Assembly (NCBI RefSeq): GCF_008629685.1
Contig: NZ_VWSF01000020.1
Span: 52,643 to 116,642, forward strand
Length of the DNA stretch: 64,000 nt
Origin: Adhaeribacter rhizoryzae
GTDB taxonomy: Bacteria > Bacteroidota > Bacteroidia > Cytophagales > Hymenobacteraceae
Direction: 5' to 3'
Under the pieces are notes generated by a model, which was given only the letters and a program-made list of their open reading frames with translations, was not told where the DNA came from and made no database searches. Within the stretch, counting starts at the first letter, position 1. Each line of letters opens with the position of its first letter. Made by a program: the position numbers and the translations under genes. This document shows, piece after piece, positions 10,158-18,973 of the stretch.

Positions 10158-10859
10158 ATGAAAAATAAGATTTTTGTACTGATTTGTTTTGTCTTAGGCA
10201 TTGGTTGTGCCTCCTGCGACACAGACAACTACGAGGCACCCCAGTCTAAACTAGAAGGTAGAATTGTTTATAATGGCGAACCTATACACCTTGGCTACAA
10301 CGAAGTAAATATGCAGCTATGGGAACCGGGGTGGCAATTAAGGGCCCCTATTGATGTAGCCGTTGACCAGGACGGTTCATATTCTGCCGTGCTCTTTAAC
10401 GCCACTTATAAATTAAATATTCGATCGGCCCAAGGGCCTTTCCGCTCTATCCAAAATTCCACTACCCAGTCCGATACCATTATGGTTGATTTAAAAGGAA
10501 ACCAGGTACTGGATATTGAGGTGATGCCCTATTATATGATCCGGAATACGCAAATTGCCAGTTCTGCCCGCGACATAACCGCTAATTTTAAGCTCGAAAG
10601 AATTATTACCGATGCGAATGCAAAGAACGTAGAACGAGTGTCTTTGTACATTAATAAAACTACGTTTGTAGACCGCGGTAATAATATTGCTTCCAAAGAC
10701 TTAAGCGGCGCTAATATTATTGATTTAAATAGTATTAACTTAAGTGCAACTGTACCGGCCATTACCCCGGCCCAAAATTATGTTTTTGCCCGGGTGGGGG
10801 TAAAAATTGCCGGGGTAGAAGATATGCTGTATTCCGCTATTCAGAAGATTCAACTTTAA
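10158..10859 (+). CDS. DUF3823 surface lipoprotein of the SusCD operon
   Basis: A 233-residue lipoprotein whose signal sequence ends at Cys17 or Cys20 (GIGCASCDTDNYEAP); the acidic run after Cys20 favours that residue and surface display. An N-terminal beta-sandwich starts LEGRIVYNGEPIHLGYNEV, with LWEPGWQLR and a second domain after ~residue 120, matching DUF3823. DUF3823 genes recur directly after susD. They are thought to act as auxiliary surface glycan-binding or complex-stabilising proteins, but no biochemical role is certain. It is the last gene of the operon and a strong terminator begins 12 bp after the stop. Confidence 0.85.
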   Translation: MKNKIFVLICFVLGIGCASCDTDNYEAPQSKLEGRIVYNGEPIHLGYNEVNMQLWEPGWQLRAPIDVAVDQDGSYSAVLFNATYKLNIRSAQGPFRSIQNSTTQSDTIMVDLKGNQVLDIEVMPYYMIRNTQIASSARDITANFKLERIITDANAKNVERVSLYINKTTFVDRGNNIASKDLSGANIIDLNSINLSATVPAITPAQNYVFARVGVKIAGVEDMLYSAIQKIQL

Positions 10860-10870
10860 GCTAATTTTTT

Positions 10871-10913
10871 AATAAAGCTGGCTGGTATATTTTACCAGTC
10901 AGCTTTATTTTTT
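10871..10913 (+). terminator. Intrinsic terminator of the SusCD-DUF3823 operon
   Basis: Arms 10871-10887 and 10893-10909 pair with one mismatch (AAAGCTGGCTGGTA with TACCAGTCAGCTTT), have a five-base loop, and are followed by a T-run to 10913. It lies immediately after the DUF3823 stop codon. Confidence 0.9.
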
Positions 10914-11307
10914 CCTCAAAAAGTAATAATCGTTTTGGTATAAATTCCGTTTTCTCTTTATGGAATTCACTATTAAATAAAATATTACTTAGTTCCCCAC
11001 CTAAGCTTTGGAGGGGTTAGGAGTGGTTGTTTTGCTTAGCTTAATTTCCGGCAGGTGCAGTCGCCTTCATTATTAGTTTTCTAATTTGGGAATCAGTTTA
11101 ATCCAAAGGTCCGAGGTGTTTTTATCAAAAAAATAATTGTTGTTTTGATAATTGTAAGTATATTGGAAGTTAGAAGCTGCGCAAATATAGACTTACCGGA
11201 GGCTGTTTAAGTAAGAGCAATTTGATTAACTATTTAGCTAGCAGCAATACCAATGTTAAATTAATACTAGTATTCCTAAGCGTGCACGGGAATAGCAAGA
11301 GAGACTA

Positions 11308-12330
11308 ATGCAAATAAAGCAAACCACAATTATAGATATTGCTAAAGAATTAAATGTTTCTAAGTCAACCGTTTCCAGGGCCTTAAACGATCATGCCTCT
11401 ATTGGCGAAGCCACCAAAAAAGCCGTCCGGGATTTAGCCAAGAAATATAATTATCACCCCAATAATATTGCTTCCAGTTTATCTAAGCGCTCTACCAAAA
11501 CCATTGGGGTTATTGTGCCGCTGCTTTCCCATTATTATTTTTCTACGGTAATTGCCGGCATCGAAGAACTGGCCTACAAAGCCGGTTATAAAGTTATTAT
11601 TTGCCAATCGGCAGAGTCGTACGAGCGCGAAGTGATTGCCTCGCAAACCTTACTATCGAGCAAGGTAGATGGTTTGCTCGTTTCAATTTCGAGCGAGACC
11701 AAAAACTCCGATCATTTTAAAGCTTTTCAGGAAAGAAATATTCCGGTAATCTTTTTCGACCGCGTATGCCCTGATATGGAAGCCAGCAGTGTAATTATTG
11801 ATGATTACACCGGCGCTTTTAAAGCCGTAGAACATCTGATTCTGCAAGGCCGTCGCCAGATTGCCCATTTAGCCGGTCCGCCTTTGTTAAAAATATCCCA
11901 GAACCGCGTTAACGGCTATAAAGCAGCCTTGGCCAAATACAATATACCTTTTCAGGAAGAACTGCTAATTACCTGCGATACCGGTTTGGAAAGAGAAAAT
12001 GCGATTGCTGCTACCCAGCAGTTATTAGATACAGGTATATTGCCCGATGCCGTTTTTGCCTTTTGCGATCCCTTGGCCATTGGGGCTATGATGGCCCTAA
12101 AAAAAAATAATCTTAAAATTCCGGAGCAGGTAGCGGTAGTAGGTTTTTGCAATGAACCCATGGCTACCGTAGTAGAGCCGGCCTTATCTACTTTGGTGCA
12201 ACCAGCTTTCCAAATCGGAGAAGCGGCTGCCCAATTGTGCTTAAATCAAATTAAAAGCAATGTTATTACTGTAGAGAGCAAAGTTTTTTCTACCGATTTA
12301 ATTGTTCGCGATTCCAGCCAAAAAAAGTAA
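11308..12330 (+). CDS. LacI-family transcriptional regulator
   Basis: A 340-residue DNA-binding repressor. The N-terminal helix-turn-helix (TIIDIAKELNVSKSTVSRAL, residues ~7-26) is followed by the hinge region (NNIASSLSKRSTKTIGVIVP) and a type I periplasmic-binding-protein-like effector domain (residues ~60-335). The length and layout are canonical. The effector is probably a sugar. It lies right after the SusCD operon, whose control region has three palindromic operators, and a fourth copy of the same palindrome is 42 bp after its own stop. Local regulation is therefore likely. A 12-bp palindrome AATACTAGTATT at 11263-11274 in its own leader may be a separate control element. Confidence 0.95.
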   Translation: MQIKQTTIIDIAKELNVSKSTVSRALNDHASIGEATKKAVRDLAKKYNYHPNNIASSLSKRSTKTIGVIVPLLSHYYFSTVIAGIEELAYKAGYKVIICQSAESYEREVIASQTLLSSKVDGLLVSISSETKNSDHFKAFQERNIPVIFFDRVCPDMEASSVIIDDYTGAFKAVEHLILQGRRQIAHLAGPPLLKISQNRVNGYKAALAKYNIPFQEELLITCDTGLERENAIAATQQLLDTGILPDAVFAFCDPLAIGAMMALKKNNLKIPEQVAVVGFCNEPMATVVEPALSTLVQPAFQIGEAAAQLCLNQIKSNVITVESKVFSTDLIVRDSSQKK

Positions 12331-12371
12331 AGCAGAAATTTGCATTAAAAGGATTTCCTTTCTAATATTAC

Positions 12372-12383
12372 GCAACCGGTTGC
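12372..12383. promoter_or_regulatory. Fourth CAACCGGTTG operator
   Basis: GCAACCGGTTGC is a perfect 12-bp palindrome with the same core as the three sites upstream of susC. It lies between the lacI stop and the next gene, about 500 bp before the ATG at 12881. It could help control the downstream catabolic genes or act through looping with the distal array. Confidence 0.7.
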
Positions 12384-12830
12384 ACGAAATGATTTTAGCT
12401 ATTTTTTGCACCTCTTTTTACAAGTTAGAAGTTTAAATTATTATTTGATAATTAAGAGGGTACACATTTTCTGAGGTTAATATTAATAATTTCTGAATAC
12501 CACCTTTTTGATTTAGCATTAGTTACCTGATTTGGAATTAAGCAGCCGTGTTTGTACCCAGGTTTTAATATTCTCAAGGCGTTATAGTTGCTTAACTGAT
12601 AATTAAAAATAATATAATAGTGGCTTTATGCAAACCAAAACCAACTCCGCCTAATATTTTTTAATTTTATTATTGGGTGTATGCAGAGTTAAAGCTTGGT
12701 TGGCGCGGTTTGTCTGCTATATTATTTAATCAAAAGTATATTTTGATTAATATCAAATATTAAGAAATAAACTGCTTAAAGCTTTCTGTAAATACGAGGT
12801 ACCTTTAAAATATCTACCACTTATATAACA

Positions 12831-12858
12831 GGCAGCAGCGCTTTTGTTGCTGCTTTTT
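12831..12858 (+). terminator. Hairpin with T-run in the leader of the ThuA-dehydrogenase gene
   Basis: GCAGCAGC pairs with GTTGCTGC (one wobble) around a short loop and is followed by five Ts, ending 22 bp before the ATG at 12881. It has the form of an intrinsic terminator but sits upstream of a gene. It could be a leader attenuator or simply end readthrough from lacI. Confidence 0.5.
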
Positions 12859-12880
12859 AAACCGCCCCAAACTTAAATTT

Positions 12881-15800
12881 ATGATGAGGAAAACTTTATT
12901 ATTGCTTCTTCTGCTTAGTTCTATTTTTTATGGGTGTACCAATAAAGCCAGCAAAAGCGGCGGCGGTGTTTCCCAGCAAAAATCAGATGGAACCAAGGGC
13001 AGAAGAGCTGAAATCTTATTTTTAGGCCACACCAGCAAACACCACGATTCCGGTAAATATGCCCCCTGGCTCGCTACTTCTTTGTTTAACAGTGGCATTA
13101 ATATTACTTACACCGTAAACCTGCAGGATTTAAACACTGAAAATCTGGCTAAGTACGATGGGTTAATTATTTATGCCAACCACGACAATTTAGCACCGGA
13201 CCAGGAAAAAGCTTTGCAGGCATTTGTGGAAGGTGGTAAAGGTTTAATTCCGTTACATTCGGCTTCCGGCTGTTTCAAAAATTCCGACTGGTACATACAA
13301 ACCATTGGTGGTCAGTTTAAATCGCACGGAACCGGTAAGTTTACTGCCACTATTGCAAAGAAATATCATCCGGTAACCGAAGGGTTAAACCAGTTCTCTA
13401 CCTGGGATGAAACCTACGTGCACCAGAATTTGAATAAAGACATGACCGTGCTGATGGAACGGACGGAGGGCAATACCACCGAACCGTATACCTGGGTTCG
13501 GAACCTGGGCAAAGGCCGCGTATTCTATACCGCTTACGGCCACAACGACAGCACCTGGACCAATCCCGGATTTTTGAATCTGGTAAAAAACGGGGTAATG
13601 TGGGCCGTAGGCAAAGACGTGCAAGCGCAAATTGCCCGGTTAAACTTGCCCGCAGTAGATATTTACAAAGCAGCCAACATTAATATTTCTAATTTCACCA
13701 AACGCTACGAAGTGCCCAGCATACAGCCGGCACTCACCCCCGAACAATCGCAGAAATTAATACAAGTTCCCGTTAATTTTGAATTAAAGCTTTTTGCCGC
13801 CGAGCCGGATATTATTAACCCTATTTCGATGGCTTGGGATGAACGTGGCCGTTTATGGGTAGTAGAATCTGTAGATTATCCGAACACTTTTAAAGAAACC
13901 GACGGTGTAGCCAACGACCGCATTAAAATTTGTGAAGATACGGACGGTGATGGCAAAGCCGATAAGTTCACGGTTTTTGCCGATAAACTAAATATTCCGA
14001 CCAGTTTGGTTTTTTCTAACGGGGGGGTAATTGTTTCGATGGCACCGAACTTTGTTTTCATGAAAGATACCAACGGCGACGATAAGGCCGATGTGTTCCA
14101 GAATATTATGAGTGGCTGGGGCAAAAACGATACCCACGCCGGCCCTTCTAACTTACAATACGGCTTCGACAATAAAATATGGGGTGTAGTAGGCTACGCT
14201 GGTTTTAACAGCACCGTAGACGGAAAAGCTTACCGGTTTGGCAACGGCGTTTACAAATTTAACCCCGATGGCAAAGGCTTTGAGTTTTTAGGTAATACCA
14301 GCAACAATACCTGGGGCTTAGGTTTTTCCGAAGATAATAACGTGTTTATTTCCACCGCCAATAATACCCATAGTGCTTACTACGGCATGCCCGCCCGTTT
14401 GGCGCAACGTAGCTTACCTGCCTTGCCGGCTTTAACCGCGCAAAATACCACAGGGGGTAATCGGCCAGCTTCGCAGAACTCGGTGCAGCCAGTACAAAAA
14501 CTGGATGGCCACTACGAGGTACACGCCATGACGCCGAACTTACGGCAGGTAGACGTACTGGGTGGTTTTACGGCCGCCGCCGGGCACCATTTGTATACTG
14601 CCCGTAACTTCCCGAAAGAATATTGGAACCGCATTGCCTTTGTAACCGAACCCACCGTAAGACTTACTCATAATGCCATCATTGAACCCGACGGCGCCGG
14701 CTTTACCGAAAAAGATGGCTGGAATTTATTGGCCAGTTCGGATGAATGGTTCGGGCCGGTACACGCCGAAGTTGGTCCGGATGGGGCCGTTTGGGTCGCC
14801 GATTGGTACAACTTTATTATTCAGCACAACGATTTTGTGGAAGGCCAGGCTCCCGCCCGTTTGGTACTGCCGAACACGCCGCAACCGCAAAAAAGAGGGC
14901 AGGGGAATGCCATGGTTAGCGAATTGCGCGATACCAACCACGGCCGCATTTACCGGGTAGTCTACAAAAAAGCCAAACCGGTTGCCCCTATAAAGTTATC
15001 AGTTAACGATGTGCCCGGTTTGTTGGCCGCCCTCGAAAACGATAATATGTTCTGGCGCATGCATGCCCAACGTTTGTTAGTTGAAAGCAAAAACAAAGCG
15101 GCTTTGCCAGGATTGTACAAAATAATAGCCAACCAACGGGTAGATGAAATTGGCCTCAATAGCCCGGCGGTACATGCCCTCTGGACTTTACACGGCATGG
15201 GTGCTTTAGATGGCTCAAACGCCGAAGCCTTACAAGTAGTAAGCCAGGCTTTGTCGCATCCGGCCGCCGGCGTTAGAAAAGCCGCCGTAGAAGTTATACC
15301 AACGAACGCGCAGGGAGAAGCAGCAATTTTGGGCAGTACTATTTTAAAAGATAAAAACCTGAATACCCGTAAAGCAGCTTTCCTGGCTTTAACAAACTTC
15401 CCGGCTTCGGAGCAACTGGGCAAACAAATTTACGAGGCCAGCCTGGTGCCGGAAAATGCCCAGGACGATTGGCTGACCAAAGCTTTGCTGGCCGCGGCCA
15501 TTACGCACGAAACAGGTTTTCTGGCTGTAGCGGATAAAAACAAATCGGCCGCTACTGCTGCTGCATCTAACTTAACCAGTCGCATCGTAGAAGCCGTAAG
15601 CAACGAAGTGTACACTTTACCCCGCCGCGGTACCCTGCAGTTTCCGCCCGATGTAGCCGGCAAAGAAATAACTGTAAAAGGCACTATTAGTAAAGGCAAC
15701 CGCGATTTAGAAGGCGTAATTGTAGCTCAGGGTGGCCAGGAAGCCGGTTATGGCTTGTTCATCCAAAATAAAAAGCTGCAAATGGTGGTAAAACAGAATG

Positions 15801-16519
15801 GTAAAACCTATAAAGCTACTACCACGCAGCCTTTACCCGAAAAATTTGATTTCGTGAGCCGTTTGGCCAATAATGGTACCATGACGATTACGATAAACGA
15901 CCAGCAAGTAGCCCAAGGCAAAGCCGCCGGTTTGTTTTCACAATCATTAAATCAGCCCTTACGAGCCGGCGAAGATCTAGAAAACGAAAACCGGATGGGT
16001 GAATACGAAGGGGCCTTCCGATTTGCCGGTAATTTGCAAAATGCTACAGTTGCGCTAACCAGAACAACGCGTTCTGCTAATAATCAAACTGCCAAAACAA
16101 CTTCCGCCAAAGCATCTAAAAATGCCACCAAAACAGCCGAACCCATTACCATAAATATTAAAGTGGTAGAGCATGTGATGCAGTTTGATAAAAAGTTAAT
16201 TAATATTAAAGCGGGCCAGAAAGTAACTTTAAACCTGGATAACCCCGATGGCATGCAGCACAATTTGGTTATTATTAAACCTGGTACTTTGCAAAAAGTA
16301 GGCAATGCTGCCGATGCTTTGGCCCGCGACCCAAATGGCGCCTCTAAAGATTATGTACCGCAAATATCAGAAGTATTGTGGGCTACCAAATTATTAAACC
16401 CGGAAGAAAGCTTTACGCTGGAATTTACCGCACCCACGCAACCCGGTGACTATATTTTTGTGTGTACTTTCCCCGGTCACTGGCGTGGTATGAATGGAAT
16501 TTTGAGAGTTACTAAATAA
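12881..16519 (+). CDS. Multidomain lipoprotein: ThuA + PVC-type dehydrogenase + HEAT + lectin-like + azurin-like cupredoxin
   Basis: A 1212-residue exported lipoprotein (signal ends YG|C, about residue 19). Residues ~43-245 form a ThuA-like domain. Residues ~290-690 form the PVC-type membrane-bound dehydrogenase beta-propeller, with DTDGDGKAD and DTNGDDKAD calcium-type loops. HEAT-like repeats follow (~700-890), then a concanavalin/LamG-like domain (~905-1065). The C-terminus is a type I copper domain with ligands His1127, Cys1195, His1200 and Met1204; the C-x4-H-x3-M spacing is exactly that of azurin. PVC-type proteins commonly end in a CxxCH cytochrome c, and here a copper domain takes that place. 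I infer a secreted sugar oxidoreductase with its own electron-transfer module. The next gene is another ThuA protein. Confidence 0.88.
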   Translation: MMRKTLLLLLLLSSIFYGCTNKASKSGGGVSQQKSDGTKGRRAEILFLGHTSKHHDSGKYAPWLATSLFNSGINITYTVNLQDLNTENLAKYDGLIIYANHDNLAPDQEKALQAFVEGGKGLIPLHSASGCFKNSDWYIQTIGGQFKSHGTGKFTATIAKKYHPVTEGLNQFSTWDETYVHQNLNKDMTVLMERTEGNTTEPYTWVRNLGKGRVFYTAYGHNDSTWTNPGFLNLVKNGVMWAVGKDVQAQIARLNLPAVDIYKAANINISNFTKRYEVPSIQPALTPEQSQKLIQVPVNFELKLFAAEPDIINPISMAWDERGRLWVVESVDYPNTFKETDGVANDRIKICEDTDGDGKADKFTVFADKLNIPTSLVFSNGGVIVSMAPNFVFMKDTNGDDKADVFQNIMSGWGKNDTHAGPSNLQYGFDNKIWGVVGYAGFNSTVDGKAYRFGNGVYKFNPDGKGFEFLGNTSNNTWGLGFSEDNNVFISTANNTHSAYYGMPARLAQRSLPALPALTAQNTTGGNRPASQNSVQPVQKLDGHYEVHAMTPNLRQVDVLGGFTAAAGHHLYTARNFPKEYWNRIAFVTEPTVRLTHNAIIEPDGAGFTEKDGWNLLASSDEWFGPVHAEVGPDGAVWVADWYNFIIQHNDFVEGQAPARLVLPNTPQPQKRGQGNAMVSELRDTNHGRIYRVVYKKAKPVAPIKLSVNDVPGLLAALENDNMFWRMHAQRLLVESKNKAALPGLYKIIANQRVDEIGLNSPAVHALWTLHGMGALDGSNAEALQVVSQALSHPAAGVRKAAVEVIPTNAQGEAAILGSTILKDKNLNTRKAAFLALTNFPASEQLGKQIYEASLVPENAQDDWLTKALLAAAITHETGFLAVADKNKSAATAAASNLTSRIVEAVSNEVYTLPRRGTLQFPPDVAGKEITVKGTISKGNRDLEGVIVAQGGQEAGYGLFIQNKKLQMVVKQNGKTYKATTTQPLPEKFDFVSRLANNGTMTITINDQQVAQGKAAGLFSQSLNQPLRAGEDLENENRMGEYEGAFRFAGNLQNATVALTRTTRSANNQTAKTTSAKASKNATKTAEPITINIKVVEHVMQFDKKLINIKAGQKVTLNLDNPDGMQHNLVIIKPGTLQKVGNAADALARDPNGASKDYVPQISEVLWATKLLNPEESFTLEFTAPTQPGDYIFVCTFPGHWRGMNGILRVTK

Positions 16520-16665
16520 ATTCAGGCGCTTAGTTAACGCCAAATAAATCCAGGTTTGGGTGGATGGAACCAGAGAGAAAAGCCAGTTGCAAAAGCTTAT
16601 TATTTCTGGTTCTTACCTAACTTGCTTTACTTATTTTGATATTTCAGCACAACAAATAAAACACA

Positions 16666-17433
16666 ATGAAAAATAATCAAAATTTTGCTGTTCGCTTGGC
16701 GCGTACGCACTTTAATAGCTGTTTAATTTTACTTTTTTGCGGACTTTTGTTCAATAATTGTAAAGTTAATTCGGGTAGTGCCGGCAAGGCAAAAAGCATT
16801 CGTACCCTAATGGTTGGGGGCGGGGCCTCGCACGATTTTAACCAGTGGTATAAACAAGCCGATGCGGCTACCTTGCGCCGGGATAATTTTGCTACCGTGC
16901 GGTATACCGATAATACCGATTCGATTGCGGCTTATTTGCCCCAGACCGATGTGCTTTACCTGGCGAACAACCAACCAATAAATAACCCGCAGGTACGCCA
17001 AGCTATTTTTGATTTTGTAAAATCCGGTAAAGGTTTGGTGTTGGGCCACGCTGCTTTGTGGTATAACTGGAAAGATTGGCCCGAATATAATTTGCAACTG
17101 GCAAGCGGCGGCTCGCGCGGCCACGACCGGTACGGTAATTTTAATGTAAATATTATTAACACCAACCACCCGGTTACCAAAGGCGTGGAACCTGCCTTCA
17201 GTTTAAAAGATGAACTTTATTATTTTAAAACCGACCCCAACGGACCCGGCGTAGAAGTATTAGCCAATGCCAGTGTTGCCGGCTCCGACCGGATTTTTCC
17301 TTCGGTATTCGTGGTAAATAATCCACAGGCCCGCATTGTAGGAATTGCTTTAGGCCACGATGCCGAATCGCATAATATTACCCCGTACCAAACCTTATTG
17401 CGCAACGCAATTAAATGGGCCGCCAAAAAATAA
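16666..17433 (+). CDS. ThuA-like domain protein, exported
   Basis: A 255-residue single-domain ThuA protein with an N-terminal hydrophobic segment (SCLILLFCGLLFNNC), possibly a lipoprotein signal with a weak lipobox. The core shows ThuA features: TLMVGGGASHDFNQWY at the start, TDVLYLANNQ, GLVLGHAALWYNW and a His-rich C-terminal segment (IALGHDAESHN). ThuA with the dehydrogenase ThuB takes part in trehalose and related disaccharide catabolism via 3-keto sugars in Sinorhizobium. Here it lies between a ThuA-dehydrogenase fusion and a Gfo/Idh gene, which supports the same kind of chemistry. Its substrate is unknown. Confidence 0.85.
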   Translation: MKNNQNFAVRLARTHFNSCLILLFCGLLFNNCKVNSGSAGKAKSIRTLMVGGGASHDFNQWYKQADAATLRRDNFATVRYTDNTDSIAAYLPQTDVLYLANNQPINNPQVRQAIFDFVKSGKGLVLGHAALWYNWKDWPEYNLQLASGGSRGHDRYGNFNVNIINTNHPVTKGVEPAFSLKDELYYFKTDPNGPGVEVLANASVAGSDRIFPSVFVVNNPQARIVGIALGHDAESHNITPYQTLLRNAIKWAAKK

Positions 17434-17504
17434 AATCAGGCCTTTTACACAATATTGAAAGTTCTCCTTTGGAGGGGGCAAGGGGAGGAATTACTTTCTA
17501 AAAT

Positions 17505-17661
17505 TAATACCACTATCAAATAAAAATGCGCTCAAACCGAATTTTGGTCATCCTGAGCTGGTCGAAGGATCTATAACAGCATTGTAAATTAATTATTAGA
17601 TGTTTCGACAGGCTCAACATGACTACAATAATGTAGGCGCATTAACCAATTAGTAGTATTA
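17505..17661. repeat. MITE-like intergenic element, copy 1
   Basis: A 157-bp element bounded by near-perfect terminal inverted repeats TAATACCACTA (17505-17515) and TAGTAGTATTA (17651-17661, 10/11). Inside it, GTCATCCTGAGCTGGTCGA and TCGACAGGCTCAACATGAC form an imperfect inner inverted pair. An inverted copy with matching ends, inner arms and spacing lies at 59543-59702. It has no coding capacity. It may be a non-autonomous transposon or a REP/BIME-type repeat; similar inner arms are common in Bacteroidota genomes (recall, not searched). Confidence 0.8.
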
Positions 17662-17745
17662 TTTGCGAAAGTTCTTAAAATATTATCATCAGCAAAATAT
17701 TACCCTTAATTAATAATTTATTAAACCAAAAATATAATTAGTTCT

Positions 17746-18906
17746 ATGGAGCAGAAAAAAATAACCGTTGTAATTGTGGGGATGGGTTTTGGCAAAGAAT
17801 TTATTCCAATTTACCAAAGTCACCCCAATATTAAAGCCGTAGGTATTTGTACCCGCAATCGCCAAACCTTAGACGAATTAGCCGCTAAATACAACTTAAG
17901 TCCGGATTTGTGTTTCGAAAATTTTGAAGATGTACCGCAACGCGCCGATGTAGATGCCATTCATGTGGTAACACCGGTACCGGAGCACGCCAAAATGACT
18001 TTGGCCTCTTTAAACGCCAACAAACATACCGCCTGTACTATACCTATGGCCATGACGGTTGAAGATTGCAAAGCCATTGTGGAAGCCAAGCGCAAATCGG
18101 GTAAGGTGTACATGATGATGGAAACTGCTTTGTATACCCGCGAATTTTTATATGGTTTAAACCTGGCCGAAACCGGTCAACTGGGCCGGATTCAGTTTGT
18201 GCGCGGCTCGCATATTCAAGACATGAGCATGGAAGGCTGGGCCGAATACTGGAAAGGCTATCCGCCCATGCTGAATGGTACCCACGCTATTTCGCCGTTG
18301 TTGCGCATTAATAATACCAAAGCCGAATCGGTGGTTTGCCACGGTTCCGGCCGCTTAAGCGAAGATTTGGCCAGCCGTTACGGTTCGCCGTTTGCCGTGG
18401 AAACAGCTACGTTTACTTTAAAAGATTCGGATGTAGTAGCGGAAGCTACACGTTCTTTGTTTGATGTGGTACGGCAATACCGCGAAAGCTACGATGTATA
18501 CGGCACCAAAATGTCGTTTGAGTGGGAGCAATTACAAGACGAAGAACACGTAATATTTGACGGCGGCGAAAATGCCCGCCGTATTAATGTGCCCGATACC
18601 GATGAATTATTAATTGAACCGATTAAGCACTATACCAAAAGAGAAAAAATAGACGACCCGAATCACGTTTCGTTCTTGCAAGGAGCCGGCCACGGCGGCT
18701 CGCATCCGCACTTGGTGCAGGAGTTTGTGGCTGCTATTGTGGAAGGCCGCGATTCGGCGGTGGATGCTGCCTTGGCTGCCAATTATACCTGCGCGGGAAT
18801 TTGCGCCCACGAATCGGCGATGAACAATGGTAAACGCATTTTTATTCCCGATTTTGAACAACAGGATGAAACGGTTTCAAATAAAGCATCGGCCATAGAA
18901 GCCTAA
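17746..18906 (+). CDS. Gfo/Idh/MocA-family oxidoreductase with altered EKP motif
   Basis: A 386-residue cytoplasmic protein with an N-terminal Rossmann fold (VVIVGMGFGKEFIPIY, VGICTRNRQTLDELA) and a C-terminal alpha/beta domain (HAISPLLRINNTKAESVVCHGSGR). Family members oxidise or reduce sugars and inositols with NAD(P). The usual catalytic Glu-Lys-Pro is replaced by Thr98-Ile99-Pro100 (CTIPMAMTVEDC), so the normal lysine is absent. The rest of the fold, including HVVTPVPEHAKM, is intact, so the gene does not look decayed. It probably belongs to a subfamily with different chemistry. The sugar isomerase-like gene follows after 67 bp with a hairpin between them. The neighbours (ThuA proteins) suggest keto-sugar metabolism. 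Confidence 0.9.
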   Translation: MEQKKITVVIVGMGFGKEFIPIYQSHPNIKAVGICTRNRQTLDELAAKYNLSPDLCFENFEDVPQRADVDAIHVVTPVPEHAKMTLASLNANKHTACTIPMAMTVEDCKAIVEAKRKSGKVYMMMETALYTREFLYGLNLAETGQLGRIQFVRGSHIQDMSMEGWAEYWKGYPPMLNGTHAISPLLRINNTKAESVVCHGSGRLSEDLASRYGSPFAVETATFTLKDSDVVAEATRSLFDVVRQYRESYDVYGTKMSFEWEQLQDEEHVIFDGGENARRINVPDTDELLIEPIKHYTKREKIDDPNHVSFLQGAGHGGSHPHLVQEFVAAIVEGRDSAVDAALAANYTCAGICAHESAMNNGKRIFIPDFEQQDETVSNKASAIEA

Positions 18907-18914
18907 ATAGCCGC

Positions 18915-18957
18915 AGAACAGGAGAATGGAGATTGAATCTGTTCTCCTTTATTTTTT
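18915..18957 (+). terminator. Hairpin plus T-run between the Gfo/Idh and epimerase genes
   Basis: AGAACAG (18915-18921) pairs with CTGTTCT (18939-18945); an alternative stem GGAGAA/TTCTCC is also possible. A T-rich stretch runs to 18957, 16 bp before the next ATG. It looks like an intrinsic terminator or a partial attenuator separating expression of the two genes. Confidence 0.65.
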
Positions 18958-18973
18958 CAATTAACCAACTTTT

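Larger units (their letters stand above)
12331..12880. other. Intergenic region before the ThuA-dehydrogenase gene
   Basis: These 550 bp of AT-rich DNA carry the fourth LacI-type palindrome near the left end and a GC-rich hairpin with a T-run immediately before the next ATG. No gene is evident. Confidence 0.6.

Noticed and set aside
10991..11035. CCCC...TTTGGAGGGG-type sequence, with a similar one at 17461-17494
   Set aside because: Resembles a common Bacteroidota intergenic repeat, but the two copies share only about 15 bases and no clear boundaries can be set; too weak to annotate.
14962..15423. 153-codon minus-strand open frame inside the ThuA-dehydrogenase gene
   Set aside because: Antisense shadow of a well-supported coding region; Ala/Lys/Ser composition of a complementary frame.
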